From positions 439,589-503,588 of the forward strand of contig CAKRYI010000001.1 of assembly GCA_934426825.1 (NCBI GenBank): 64,000 bases of DNA, given 5' to 3'. Below, piece after piece: positions 43,791-52,571 of the stretch. Position numbers and translations under genes: made by a program. The notes beneath the pieces are model-generated. The model saw only the letters and a program-made list of their open reading frames with translations. It was not told where the DNA came from and did no database searches. The number at the start of each line of letters is the position of its first letter. The stretch's first letter is position 1. Source of the stretch: an uncultured Acetatifactor sp. (GTDB lineage: Bacteria > Bacillota > Clostridia > Lachnospirales > Lachnospiraceae).

Positions 43791-44780
43791 TTATAAAAAC
43801 CGGAAGATTCCGTTTAAAAGTACCATCAACAGCACCCAGCATGCCATCAAAGTAAACGCATAGGTACGTCCCTTCGCCTTGGAAATCGGCGGCGTACCGA
43901 TAATTTTACCGGTCTGCCCGTTGACATAAAACGGATACTCTTTTTCCTTGTAACTGTATTTGTATCTCCAGAGAGGAATGTAGCCGTAATTTGCCTTTGC
44001 ATCCTTCACCTGTATATCATTTCGGAGAGGTCGGATATTGTTATATCCGGCATAGCTTTCCTTCATCATGGCGGTGGCGTCCTCTTTCATTCTCTGCTTC
44101 GCCCGGTTCTCCACCAAATCCGATGTCATATTGTACTTTTCTGCATAGAAGCCGGACAGATACTGGGGCTTAAACTCCACCATCTGGTCATAATTGAAAG
44201 GCTCCATCAAATCCATCACGTCATCCGACATCTGAACGGACGCATCCACCGGGATTTTGCGGAACGGAATATCCATGTTTCTGTCCACCTCATAAATCGA
44301 GGTCTCCGTGTTCTCTATTTCACCGGTTCTCCACACCCTGATTTTCACACCCTCGCCCTTAAAGTCATAGTTTACGTCATAATCAAACAGCCAGTAGGGC
44401 ACATAGATTCCCTCCATGCTGTTTAAGTGCGCCTCCGACAGAAAATCCGCCGGTGCAAACAAAAACTTGCCGAACTTTTCACGGACAGATTTCTTGCAGC
44501 TTTCCTTTCCCAACTGAAAAGGAATAATCATCTGCGGCTCATACTGTCCTTCCACTCTGGAATCAAAAATCAGATAATTTTCACAATAAGGACATTTGGT
44601 TGCCGCCGTATGTTCCTCCACCGGCACCTCACCGCCGCAGTTCGGGCATATCCTCAAATCCGTTTCCTTATAATCATTGCGCTCATCACTGTCCTGACTG
44701 TCGCAAAACGGACAAAACATCCCCTTCCTGTCCGGGTCATAGACTACATTTCCACCACAGTTCTTACATTTAAAAATCAT
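43791..44780 (-). CDS. Zinc-ribbon membrane protein (YdjG-like)
   Basis: 329 aa. Two TFIIB-type zinc ribbons open the protein (CKNCGG...CPFC and CPNCGG...CPYC, residues 3-70). A conserved middle follows (FAPADFLSEAHLNSMEGIYV; YVPYWLFDYDVNY), and at least one membrane helix closes it (YAFTLMACWVLLMVLLNGIF). The ATG at 44780 has a perfect AGGAGGT; the much longer frame to 45089 is not supported. Bacillus YdjG has the same layout and works with YdjH and YdjI in membrane stress; no YdjI/PspA gene is seen here. The N-terminus is not related to RNA polymerase subunits despite the ribbon. Confidence 0.83.
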   Translation of the reverse strand: MIFKCKNCGGNVVYDPDRKGMFCPFCDSQDSDERNDYKETDLRICPNCGGEVPVEEHTAATKCPYCENYLIFDSRVEGQYEPQMIIPFQLGKESCKKSVREKFGKFLFAPADFLSEAHLNSMEGIYVPYWLFDYDVNYDFKGEGVKIRVWRTGEIENTETSIYEVDRNMDIPFRKIPVDASVQMSDDVMDLMEPFNYDQMVEFKPQYLSGFYAEKYNMTSDLVENRAKQRMKEDATAMMKESYAGYNNIRPLRNDIQVKDAKANYGYIPLWRYKYSYKEKEYPFYVNGQTGKIIGTPPISKAKGRTYAFTLMACWVLLMVLLNGIFRFL

Positions 44781-44970
44781 AACGAACCTCCTATTGGGTA
44801 ATCTTAAAATAATGATAGCGAATCTTCCTTTTTCTGTCAAGAAATGTCGGACATTGTGCCTCACAAAATTACATTTGTCATAATTTACCTGTTCCATAGT
44901 TTCAAAAATAAGATATGATGTATTTGTAACAATTATGTAATATTTATGTAACACTTGAAAGGAGTTTTTT

Positions 44971-45906
44971 ATGAAGAAAATGAAATTACTGACCACCGCC
45001 GCTTTGCTGTCCGTCGTACTGCTCGGCAGCAACACGATGACTGCTGCCGCCGCTCCTGCGGATGCCGGCAGACAGTGCGGTACATACAACCATTTTGTAT
45101 ACTACTATATTTTGAAAAATCTGACACAGCTCCCCTGCCCTCTGGCTCAGCTTCCGGACAATAACTTACCGGATTGCAATCTGCCGGACACCGATTTGCC
45201 GGACAACAATTTCCCCGGTGACAATACTCCGGGAACCGACCTGCCCGACAATAACCTCCCCGGAAATAACACTCCCGACACCGACCTACCGGACAATAGC
45301 CTCCCCGGTGACAACACTCCCGGCACCGACCTGCCCGACAGCAATTTGCCCGGTGACAACACTCCCGGCACCGACCTGCCCGACAGCAATTTGCCCGGCG
45401 GCAATACTCCCGACACCGATTTGCCGGATGGCAATACTCCGGGCACCGATTTGCCGGACGGCAATTTGCCCGGCGGCAATACTCCGGGCACCAATTTGCC
45501 GGACAACAGCACTCCCGGAGAAGACGAGGCTTTGTCCTACACGGCTCAGGTGGTAAAACTGGTGAACGCCGAGCGCGCCAAAGAAGGGCTTTCCCCTCTG
45601 ACCGTGGACACTAATGTGCAGGCAGCCGCACAGGTGCGCGCCGTTGAAATCCAGACCTCTTTCTCCCATACCCGCCCCAACGGCAGCAGCTTTTCCACTG
45701 CCCTGAAAGAGCAGAATGTCTCCTACCGCAGCGCCGGTGAGAATATTGCATGGGGGCAGCGCTCCCCGCAGGAAGTCGTAACCGCATGGATGAACAGCGC
45801 CGGACACCGCGCCAACATTATGAACGCTAATTTTACCAAAATCGGCGTCGGTTATCACCAGAATGCTAACGGCACCAAATACTGGAGCCAGCTCTTTATC
45901 CGATAA
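44971..45906 (+). CDS. Secreted CAP/SCP-domain protein with 15-residue repeats
   Basis: 311-aa exported protein. A signal peptide (MKKMKLLTTAALLSVVLLGS through AAA-APA) is followed by a short Cys-containing segment. A Pro/Asp/Asn-rich tandem repeat of 15 residues follows (DLPDNNFPGDNTPGT type, about eight copies, one shortened to ten). The C-terminal CAP domain is YkwD-like (VVKLVNAERAKEGLSPLTVD; SFSHTRPNGSSFSTAL; GENIAWGQRSPQEVVTAWMN; GHRANIMNANFTKIGVGY). The CAP residues His and Glu are kept. AAAGGAG precedes the ATG. Function is unknown; such proteins are often surface-exposed. Confidence 0.9.
   Translation: MKKMKLLTTAALLSVVLLGSNTMTAAAAPADAGRQCGTYNHFVYYYILKNLTQLPCPLAQLPDNNLPDCNLPDTDLPDNNFPGDNTPGTDLPDNNLPGNNTPDTDLPDNSLPGDNTPGTDLPDSNLPGDNTPGTDLPDSNLPGGNTPDTDLPDGNTPGTDLPDGNLPGGNTPGTNLPDNSTPGEDEALSYTAQVVKLVNAERAKEGLSPLTVDTNVQAAAQVRAVEIQTSFSHTRPNGSSFSTALKEQNVSYRSAGENIAWGQRSPQEVVTAWMNSAGHRANIMNANFTKIGVGYHQNANGTKYWSQLFIR
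45157..45525 (+). repeat. 45-bp coding tandem repeat in the CAP protein
   Basis: About eight 45-bp units encode D-L-P-D-x-N-x-P-G-x-N-T-P-x-T variants. One unit has lost five codons. The unit may vary in copy number by recombination and yields a negatively charged, proline-rich spacer between the cell-envelope end and the CAP domain. Confidence 0.85.
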
Positions 45907-45972
45907 TGTAAAACCGTACGCATGAAAAGTAACCTCCGATTATAAAGGAAACGGAAGTCCCCGGCAGTAACG

Positions 45973-46017
45973 AAAAAGCAACCTCCGATTGTAACATACA
46001 GCCGGAGGTTGCTTTTT
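45973..46017. terminator. Bidirectional terminator between the CAP gene and the prsW-like gene
   Basis: A 15-bp perfect stem AAAAAGCAACCTCCG/CGGAGGTTGCTTTTT with flanking T/A tracts. A partial copy of its left arm (GTAACCTCCGATTATAA) sits about 45 bp upstream at 45930-45946. Confidence 0.85.
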
Positions 46018-46029
46018 CTATTTTGATTA

Positions 46030-46659
46030 TTATTCACTTTTCGCCAATCTTGTTTTTGCCCCGACCCGGAAAATAACCGCCGTAAACAGGGGAATCACAT
46101 ATGCTGCAATCTGCCACGCTCCGCCCACATTGACAAGCAGATTGTAGATTGCATGATAGGTAATGGCAAGGCACAAAAGTCCCAACAGACAAATTGCCCT
46201 AAGCACCTTGTTTTCCCACACAAACTGCAGCCATCTGCCATAGGCGCTGCCGCAGACCACGTGCATGGCTCCCGTACCGAATCCTCTTATAAATAAAAAG
46301 GTCAACTGTTCCGCACCGTTCTGGGTGAGGTAACAGACATTTTCAAAGGTAGCAAAACTGGCTGCAATAATAATTGCCGCCACCTTAAACCGCTCCGCCG
46401 TCGGTTCAAATACCGCAAGATAAAAAAGCAGGGGCAACAGCTTCATGATTTCCTCCACCATGGGAGCAATCTGTGTTGTCGCATTCAGCCTGTCCGCATA
46501 ATATACCTGCACAAAAAAGGTATTAAAATAGGCAGCCAACAGACAAGTCCCCATACCGGCAAGGCAAAACAGCAAAGTGCCCCGGTATTTTCGCCCCAAA
46601 AACAGCATGGCAACCATAAGCGGCGCTGCCATACAGACAAAAATATTTTCAATGCACAT
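46030..46659 (-). CDS. PrsW-like intramembrane metalloprotease
   Basis: 209 aa with about six to seven membrane helices. The motifs of the PrsW/CPBP-type family are in order: EEIMKLLPLLFYL (E-E-x-x-K), SFATFENVCYL (F-x-x-x-E), GTGAMHVVCGSAYGR (His) and ITYHAIYNLLVN (His). PrsW performs the first cut of anti-sigma RsiW in B. subtilis. It is the last gene of a four-gene operon headed by a sigma factor; the ATG overlaps the upstream TAA by one base. The specific substrate is inferred, not shown. Confidence 0.83.
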   Translation of the reverse strand: MCIENIFVCMAAPLMVAMLFLGRKYRGTLLFCLAGMGTCLLAAYFNTFFVQVYYADRLNATTQIAPMVEEIMKLLPLLFYLAVFEPTAERFKVAAIIIAASFATFENVCYLTQNGAEQLTFLFIRGFGTGAMHVVCGSAYGRWLQFVWENKVLRAICLLGLLCLAITYHAIYNLLVNVGGAWQIAAYVIPLFTAVIFRVGAKTRLAKSE

Positions 46660-47279
46660 TACTCCACCGCCTTTCTCACAGCGGGTAAAAACGCCGCCAA
46701 AACCGCCGACAGCAGAAAATCACACCAAAAATACGGATTCCACAAGGTATCACTCACCCAGAAACAGGACCACGTCCACAGACTGTATTCCAATGCCACA
46801 AACACGAGTACCGTGATATGAAAACGCATCCTCTTCTTTTGCTGCTCTTTCCGGGAATAAACAAGTCCCTTAACCGAAAACCACGCCGCAAGAAACGTTG
46901 TCCCACACATCAAAACATTAAAAAGAACATCCCCGTGCGTGATATACAAAAGAAACTGTGGTACACAAATGAACGGCACAAGCCATACAAGACGGGTCTT
47001 ATCCCTCCTCTCCCCTGCATCGGCGAGGGAAAACTGTACCGCCAAAAGGAACAGAAAACTCGCCACCCACCCCAAATCGGACACATAAAATATCTGCGGC
47101 GTCTGTTTTAAAAGCAGCATATGAAGCGTCCAATAGAGTGTTGCCATGGCAAAGGTTCCGTAAAAACAGGCAAGCAGAAACACCGGCTGTTTCCGGCTTC
47201 TGGCAAAGGAAATCCCCGCCCAGACACAGCAGACTGCCGTCATCACAAATTGCACCAGATAATCCACAAATTCAATCAT
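46659..47279 (-). CDS. Multi-pass membrane protein of unknown function in the sigma operon
   Basis: About 206 aa with roughly seven hydrophobic segments (starting IEFVDYLVQFVMTAVCCVWA) and short, positively charged loops such as KEQQKKRMRF. It is rich in Trp, Phe and Cys. I recognise no catalytic motif or domain name. The ATG at 47279 overlaps the preceding stop by 8 nt; a GTG at 47285 is also possible. Being locked between the putative anti-sigma gene and the prsW-like gene suggests a sensor or adaptor role. Confidence 0.7.
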   Translation of the reverse strand: MIEFVDYLVQFVMTAVCCVWAGISFARSRKQPVFLLACFYGTFAMATLYWTLHMLLLKQTPQIFYVSDLGWVASFLFLLAVQFSLADAGERRDKTRLVWLVPFICVPQFLLYITHGDVLFNVLMCGTTFLAAWFSVKGLVYSRKEQQKKRMRFHITVLVFVALEYSLWTWSCFWVSDTLWNPYFWCDFLLSAVLAAFLPAVRKAVE

Positions 47280-47631
47280 GCTCACTGTCCTGCCGTTCTT
47301 CGCTGTTTTTCTGTTCTTCCTCCAAAAATCTGACTTTGTAACATACCACCGTCACACATATGCCAAGCACAAAAGCAAGCACGCCCACAACAATATACCC
47401 AAGGCTTTTACTCTCCTCAAAAATTCCCGCAACCATGCCGGAATCATACCGCACGCCGGGAACACTTTCCGGAAGAAACTGCGGCATGAAAAATCCCAGT
47501 CCCACTATAATTGCCAGACAGGCTGCAACCATGCAGACCTTAAGCACGCAAACGCGGCGTTCCCGCTTTTCCCGTTCCATTTTCGCGGCACGCTGTTTCA
47601 CAGCCGTCACCCGTTCTTCAAGATTCCGCAT
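47272..47631 (-). CDS. Small two-helix membrane protein, candidate anti-sigma factor
   Basis: 119 aa. The N-terminal 30 residues are charged and helical (MRNLEERVTAVKQRAAKMER). Two membrane helices follow (about 31-50 and 75-95) with a short external loop (about 50-75), and an acidic cytoplasmic tail ends the protein (KVRFLEEEQKNSEERQDSEH). It lacks the zinc-binding H-x3-C-x2-C of ZAS anti-sigma factors. GGAGGG precedes the ATG, and the gene overlaps the sigma stop by 14 nt. The anti-sigma role is inferred only from gene order and topology. Confidence 0.68.
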   Translation of the reverse strand: MRNLEERVTAVKQRAAKMEREKRERRVCVLKVCMVAACLAIIVGLGFFMPQFLPESVPGVRYDSGMVAGIFEESKSLGYIVVGVLAFVLGICVTVVCYKVRFLEEEQKNSEERQDSEHD

Positions 47632-48172
47632 GAACGATTCCCTCCTTTTCCAAATGTCTCCGCAGGGAATTCTTCCCCCGATATATCAAATCCGTAATCT
47701 GCTTCTCACTTTTTCCCATGACAGTGCCCGCCTCCGCATGGCGCATTCCTTCAAAATAAACCAGATAAATTGCCTCCCTGTATGCAGGGTTTATCTTTTC
47801 CATACAAAGGTGCAGGATACGGTTTCGCTCCGCCGTTCTCACCGTTTCCTCCACCAGCAGACTGCCCTCCGGCTCCTCCGGTAAATTTTCCAGACTAAAG
47901 CAGCTCTGTTTGCGTTTTTTGGAAGCACACCGGATGGCAAGATTCCTGCCCGCTTTGTAAAGGTATGCCCGAAAACAGCCGTCCCGTATTTTCGGTTTCT
48001 TTGCAATCAAATAGGAAAACGCCTCTATCATCATATCTTCCGCATCATGAACATCATGGAGATAACCGTCTATGTACAGAGTGAGGTCGTTGCCGTAGCG
48101 CTGCATCAGCGCTTCCAATCCGCTGTCATCTCCGCCAAGATAACGCCGGTAAAGTATTTCGTCCGCCTCCAA
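47618..48172 (-). CDS. ECF-type RNA polymerase sigma factor
   Basis: 184 aa with region 2 (ADEILYRRYLGGDDSGLEAL; DVHDAEDMMIEAFSYLIA) and region 4 (INPAYREAIYLVYFEGMRHA; GTVMGKSEKQITDLIYRGKN). It is shorter than group 1-3 sigma factors and lacks region 3. The start is a TTG with GGGGAGGGG 5 nt upstream. It heads an operon whose four genes overlap successively. A SigA-like promoter lies upstream, so autoregulation through its own promoter is not evident from the bases. Confidence 0.85.
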   Translation of the reverse strand: MEADEILYRRYLGGDDSGLEALMQRYGNDLTLYIDGYLHDVHDAEDMMIEAFSYLIAKKPKIRDGCFRAYLYKAGRNLAIRCASKKRKQSCFSLENLPEEPEGSLLVEETVRTAERNRILHLCMEKINPAYREAIYLVYFEGMRHAEAGTVMGKSEKQITDLIYRGKNSLRRHLEKEGIVHAES

Positions 48173-48213
48173 AACTGCCCCTCCCCTCTTACTACTGCTT
48201 GTCCTTTCTCTCC

Positions 48214-48242
48214 ATTATGGACGAAACCTCACTGCTTTGCAA
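48214..48242 (-). promoter_or_regulatory. Predicted SigA-type promoter of the ECF operon
   Basis: On the minus strand, TTGCAA (48237-48242), a 17-bp spacer and CATAAT (48214-48219), about 40 bp before the TTG start at 48172. I looked for an ECF-type TGAAAC-N16-CGTA box in the same region and did not find a well-spaced one. Confidence 0.55.
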
Positions 48243-48339
48243 GCGGTATCAGCAAAGTAGCATCAGATAATACAAATATTTTCCTGCAGACTTCACACCG
48301 CCAAAAGTTTTTCCCTGTAATTTCAACTTCTGTTCTCCT

Positions 48340-50283
48340 TTATGCGTCCCCAAGCGCTATTTTCATATCGAATTCCTCATAGGGAATACAAACCTCCGTG
48401 TAACCCGCCGCATAGGGTGCCAGTTCATAGACGCCAAACGAAAGGGAAATTCCCTCCTGCGTCAAATAAAACTCGCTCTCCCACTCTAAGCTGACTTTTT
48501 CTTCCACATAGGAAAGCGCATCGTCCCAGTACATTTCCGGCTCTGTCTCTATCAAATCCCTAAAATATCTCACAGCAATTTCCTTGAATTCTTCTTCCGA
48601 ATTTCCCACAATATCCTGCAGCGTCAGGCGTTTTCCGGTCTCCAAATCAAATGTGTAGCCGTCCTGCCATGGCATACCGTGTGCGCCGCCCGAATAGTCA
48701 TTGGAATTCTGGCAGAAGCTCAAATATCTTCTGTTATAAAAAGACAATTCGTGCACGGAACTGTACATGGAGCAGTTTAGCGGCATCCCTTCAATATCCT
48801 CATCATCCGCATCCATTTCGGCATATGCTTTCTCCTGCTGTGCTAAGGCTGTCATAGCCTCCTGAATACAGCCATTGATTTTCGCAGCTCCGGCGAAACG
48901 GTCACTCACCTTCAGATAGCGTAAATCCGTCTGAGCTATCAAAAAATCCGGCTCTACATTACTGTAAAATTTTTCATGATAGTCAACAATTTCCCCTACT
49001 TTTCCTATTTCCGCATCATAAAAACAGTCTCCTATCATCTGTATCTCGTCCGGGTTATCCAGATTTCTTCTCATGACGTAAAGGGCATAATTGTCCTCCC
49101 CCACATAATAAAGATAATTGTCCCTGATAACCTCGTTCATCATATAATGTGGGGAATACTCCCCCAGCTTCCCGTCCGGCAGGGTAAAAAGCGTGGTAAG
49201 CTCGCCGGTATCCAGCGAAATCCTATAATAAGCACATCTCTCGTCTTCCCCTTCTCCGGTGGTATACACATACTTTTCGTCCATGAAAAGAACGGACATA
49301 CTGGGACCGGAATAAAAGCCTCTTCTGCTCCAGTCCTTTGTATCAATCAGCGTTAAGAAAATTCCGGTGTAATCCTCATTGTACCCCTGCATCAACAAAT
49401 ATCTGCTGTTGCAGGAGATAAAACTGGTCTGACTGTTTTCGTCCAGTTCCGTTCTTTCCGTATCTTCCCCGTTTTGCCCCGGCTCAATTTTCACCAGTTG
49501 ATATGTCTGTGTATATGCCACATAACTTCCAAACCGTTCTTTCGATTCCTCAAATTCCAAAATACGGTCGCCGTTACTTTTATAGCTGCACTCCCTGTAA
49601 CCTTCCGCAAGCAACTGACTGTCTTCCCTATTCTCTTCGTTTATCTGTTCTAAAATTTCACCGTTTTCGGATACACGAAACGCCAATGTTTTCCGTTTTG
49701 CTACGTCCTCGTAATAAGAAGTATACGCAAACAGAACTCCATCCCGAATCCGCAAAGCGTCATTACAGGACGCACCGTCTGCAAAATCGGTCAGAGAATA
49801 CAACCTTTCATAACCTGTTCCATCCGTCCCGACAGTGGACAAAGAGTTCTGTGTGTTGTTATTCCCGTCCGTCCATTCCTCCACAAAATAAATCCGGTCT
49901 CCCAACAGAAGCCCGCTTCCCTTGGAATACAAATACTCCCACTTTTTCTTTTTTGCAGTATCATTCTCCCACAAAACCGCACTTTCGCCGGTTTCCTTGT
50001 CCATCTTCATCACCTGATTGGCGCCACACACATAGATGTTCTTGTCATCCTCCTGTATGATGCAGCCCTCCTGATTTTCCGTCCACAGTTTTGCATCCGC
50101 CAAAGAATTTTCGTCCTGCGCACTGTTTCCCTGCATGGTATCTTCCTGCGGATTTTGGGTTGTCTCCCCGCCCTCCGCCACAGACTGCGTATTTTCCTCC
50201 AAAGTATTGTTATCGCCGCATCCCGCCAGGCAGAGTGCGGTCAGTAAAATTGCCGCTATCGCTGCTTTCTTATGTGTTTTCAC
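48340..50283 (-). CDS. Lipoprotein with beta-propeller-like region and DUF3298-like C-terminus
   Basis: 647 aa. The signal peptide ends in a lipobox (LTALCLAGC, then GDNN). A Glu/Gln/Asn-rich linker precedes a large, repeat-like beta region (residues 70-470) with Tyr-rich strands similar to DUF5050/WD-type propellers. The last 150 residues resemble DUF3298, with the YSGGAHGMPW signature and LETGKRLTLQDIVGNSEEEF. DUF3298 occurs in RsiV, the lysozyme-sensing anti-sigma factor, and in PdaC. I chose the GTG at 50283 because GAGGAGGAG precedes it; the frame extends to 50352. It lies 168 bp upstream of the ECF sigma gene on the same strand. Confidence 0.8.
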   Translation of the reverse strand: MKTHKKAAIAAILLTALCLAGCGDNNTLEENTQSVAEGGETTQNPQEDTMQGNSAQDENSLADAKLWTENQEGCIIQEDDKNIYVCGANQVMKMDKETGESAVLWENDTAKKKKWEYLYSKGSGLLLGDRIYFVEEWTDGNNNTQNSLSTVGTDGTGYERLYSLTDFADGASCNDALRIRDGVLFAYTSYYEDVAKRKTLAFRVSENGEILEQINEENREDSQLLAEGYRECSYKSNGDRILEFEESKERFGSYVAYTQTYQLVKIEPGQNGEDTERTELDENSQTSFISCNSRYLLMQGYNEDYTGIFLTLIDTKDWSRRGFYSGPSMSVLFMDEKYVYTTGEGEDERCAYYRISLDTGELTTLFTLPDGKLGEYSPHYMMNEVIRDNYLYYVGEDNYALYVMRRNLDNPDEIQMIGDCFYDAEIGKVGEIVDYHEKFYSNVEPDFLIAQTDLRYLKVSDRFAGAAKINGCIQEAMTALAQQEKAYAEMDADDEDIEGMPLNCSMYSSVHELSFYNRRYLSFCQNSNDYSGGAHGMPWQDGYTFDLETGKRLTLQDIVGNSEEEFKEIAVRYFRDLIETEPEMYWDDALSYVEEKVSLEWESEFYLTQEGISLSFGVYELAPYAAGYTEVCIPYEEFDMKIALGDA

Positions 50284-50361
50284 GTTTCTCCTCCTCATTT
50301 TGCATCTCACGGTTTTATCCATATTTCTTATTTTACCACATTCCTGCATCAAATCTGCATC

Positions 50362-50422
50362 AAAAAAACACCACGACCCGTATTTCAGCAGAATAACTGT
50401 TGAATCCGTTTCGTGGTGTTTT
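50362..50422 (-). terminator. Terminator after tpiA
   Basis: On the minus strand AACACCACGA and TCGTGGTGTT pair around a 34-nt loop and are followed by TTTTTTT. The element lies about 40 bp past the tpiA stop and separates the glycolytic genes from the lipoprotein gene. Confidence 0.75.
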
Positions 50423-50459
50423 CGTGTTTTATAAATAGCGGTTTCTAATTCCGGCTATC

Positions 50460-51209
50460 TTATTTGTAATTTACAATCTGTCCGAAATCAGCCTTAAGGG
50501 AAGCGCCACCTACCAGACCGCCATCAATGTCAGCCTGTGCGAACAGTTCCGGTGCGCTGGATGCGGATACAGAGCCGCCGTACTGAATACGGATAGCTGC
50601 TGCGGTTGCATCATCATAAATCTCAGCGATGCACTCACGGATAGCTTTGCAAACTTCCTGAGCCTGCTCGGTAGTTGCAACCTTACCGGTTCCGATAGCC
50701 CAAATAGGCTCGTAAGCAATCACTGCGGTTGCAGCCTGAGCTGCAGTCACATTCAGGAATGCAATCTTAATCTGCTGACGGATAAAGTCGATGGTTACGC
50801 CCTGCTCTCTCTGGGTAAGAGTCTCACCACAGCAGATAATGGGAGTAATACCATGCTCGAATGCTTTCAGCACTTTCTTATTTACGGTCTCATCGGTCTC
50901 AGCAAAATACTCTCTTCTCTCAGAATGTCCGATAATAACATACTTAACGCCTGCATCATCCAGCATTGCGGGAGAAATCTCGCCGGTGAAAGCACCTTTC
51001 TCCTCGAAGTACATATTCTCAGCACCAATCATGATATTGGAGCCTTTTGCTGCCTCCATAGCGGGAATGATGTCGATTGCGGGTACGCAAAGCAGTACGT
51101 CCACCTCATCATTTGCTACCAAAGGCTTTAAAGTATTAATCAATTCTACTGCCTGACTGGGAGTCATGTTCATCTTCCAGTTGCCGGCAATGATTTTCTT
51201 TCTTGCCAT
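50460..51209 (-). CDS. tpiA: TpiA, triose-phosphate isomerase
   Basis: Interconverts dihydroxyacetone phosphate and glyceraldehyde-3-phosphate. The N-terminal [20 protein letters not shown] holds the substrate lysine, with catalytic His in [15 protein letters not shown] and catalytic Glu in [20 protein letters not shown]. The phosphate-binding loop [13 protein letters not shown] follows. 249 aa, complete. AGAGGTG precedes the ATG. It is the last of gap-pgk-tpiA; gpmI and eno do not follow. Confidence 0.98.
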   Translation of the reverse strand: MARKKIIAGNWKMNMTPSQAVELINTLKPLVANDEVDVLLCVPAIDIIPAMEAAKGSNIMIGAENMYFEEKGAFTGEISPAMLDDAGVKYVIIGHSERREYFAETDETVNKKVLKAFEHGITPIICCGETLTQREQGVTIDFIRQQIKIAFLNVTAAQAATAVIAYEPIWAIGTGKVATTEQAQEVCKAIRECIAEIYDDATAAAIRIQYGGSVSASSAPELFAQADIDGGLVGGASLKADFGQIVNYK

Positions 51210-51238
51210 TATACTACACCTCTTATTTTATTTTTTTC

Positions 51239-51279
51239 GGAGAATGCCGAAGGCATTCTCCCCGGAATAATTTATTCCG
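51239..51279 (-). other. Two consecutive hairpins between pgk and tpiA, one with a UUCG tip
   Basis: On the minus strand the pgk-tpiA gap carries CGGAATAAATTATTCCG (51263-51279) and then GGAGAATGCC-TTC-GGCATTCTCC (51239-51261), whose tip forms a C(UUCG)G tetraloop. The T-run needed for termination is absent (A-rich sequence follows). Likely RNA stabilisation or processing sites. Confidence 0.7.
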
Positions 51280-51329
51280 TTTTATCGTCTGCAGCCGCAA
51301 CGCACGGCGTTGCTTTCCATACTCTCTTC

Positions 51330-52553
51330 CTATTTATCATCTGCTGCAGCCACGCCGGGAAGCTCTTTGCCCTCAAGGAATTCAAGGGAAGCGCCGCCAC
51401 CGGTAGAAATGTGGCTCATCTTGTCACCGAAACCAAGCTGATTTACAGCGGCTGCAGAGTCACCGCCACCGATAATGGTAGTTGCATCTGTCTCAGCCAG
51501 TGCCTTAGCTACAGCGATGGTACCCTCTGCAAGAGTAGGGTTCTCGAATACGCCCATAGGTCCGTTCCAAACAACGGTCTTTGCAGTCTTAACAGCTTCT
51601 GCAAACAGTTCTCTGGTCTTAGGTCCGATGTCGCATCCCTCTCTGTCTGCGGGCATAGCGGTTACGTCGCAAACCTGTACCTCAACCGGTGCATCGATAG
51701 GATTCGGGAAATCTGCGATGGTTACGGAGTCAACGGGAAGCAGCAGCTTCTTGCCCAGCTTCTCAGCCTTAGCCATCATTTCCTTACAGTAATCAATCTT
51801 CTCGTCATCTACCAGAGATTTACCGATTTCATATCCCTGAGCCTTTAAGAAGGTGTAAGCCATACCGCCGCCGATAATCAGGGTATCGCACTTCTCAAGC
51901 AGGTTGGAAATAACATTCAGCTTATCGGCAACCTTAGCGCCGCCCAGAATAGCTACGAAAGGTCTTACCGGATTCTCTACTGCATTGCCAAGGAAATTGA
52001 TTTCCTTCTGCATCAGATAACCAACTACATTTGCGCCGCCCTTTGCGGTGATGAACTTGGTTACGCCTGCAACGGAAGCATGTGCTCTGTGGGAAGAACC
52101 GAATGCGTCGCATACATAGATGTCAGCCAGATCAGCCAGCTCTTTGCTGAACTCTTCGCCGTTCTTGGTCTCCTCAGCGCCACGGAAACGGGTATTCTGA
52201 AGCAGAACAACGTCTCCCTCTTTCATTGCCTCTACAGCCTTGGTAGCTGCCTCACCGGTTACATTGTAATCGGAAACAAATACTACCTCTTTGCCTAATT
52301 TCTCGGAAAGTCTCTTAGCAACAGGTGCCAAAGACTCGCCCTCGTTGGGGCCGTTCTTTACTTTGCCAAGGTGGGAGCAAAGAATTACCTTGCCGCCATC
52401 GTTAATCAGCTTCTGGATGGTAGGGAGTGCGGCAACGATACGGGTATCGTCTGTAATCTCGCCGTTCTTCAAAGGAACGTTGAAGTCACATCTTACCAGA
52501 ACTCTCTTGCCTTTTGCGTTGATATCATCAACAGATTTCTTGTTTAAACCCAT
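51330..52553 (-). CDS. pgk: Pgk, phosphoglycerate kinase
   Basis: ATP-generating glycolytic kinase. N-domain substrate residues are in [20 protein letters not shown] and ILCSHLGK. The C-domain has [20 protein letters not shown] and the ATP loop [17 protein letters not shown] followed by [12 protein letters not shown]. 407 aa, complete. AGGAG precedes the ATG. It lies between gap and tpiA, with a terminator-like stem upstream. Confidence 0.98.
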   Translation of the reverse strand: MGLNKKSVDDINAKGKRVLVRCDFNVPLKNGEITDDTRIVAALPTIQKLINDGGKVILCSHLGKVKNGPNEGESLAPVAKRLSEKLGKEVVFVSDYNVTGEAATKAVEAMKEGDVVLLQNTRFRGAEETKNGEEFSKELADLADIYVCDAFGSSHRAHASVAGVTKFITAKGGANVVGYLMQKEINFLGNAVENPVRPFVAILGGAKVADKLNVISNLLEKCDTLIIGGGMAYTFLKAQGYEIGKSLVDDEKIDYCKEMMAKAEKLGKKLLLPVDSVTIADFPNPIDAPVEVQVCDVTAMPADREGCDIGPKTRELFAEAVKTAKTVVWNGPMGVFENPTLAEGTIAVAKALAETDATTIIGGGDSAAAVNQLGFGDKMSHISTGGGASLEFLEGKELPGVAAADDK

Positions 52554-52571
52554 GATATATTCTCCTTTTCT

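Noticed and set aside
45147..45512. Minus-strand repeat-rich frame opposite the CAP gene
   Set aside because: Mirror of the 45-bp coding repeat; the plus strand has a signal peptide, a repeat and a known domain in one frame.
51239..51261. Terminator between pgk and tpiA
   Set aside because: The stem is strong but is followed by A-rich sequence on the transcribed strand, with no T-run.
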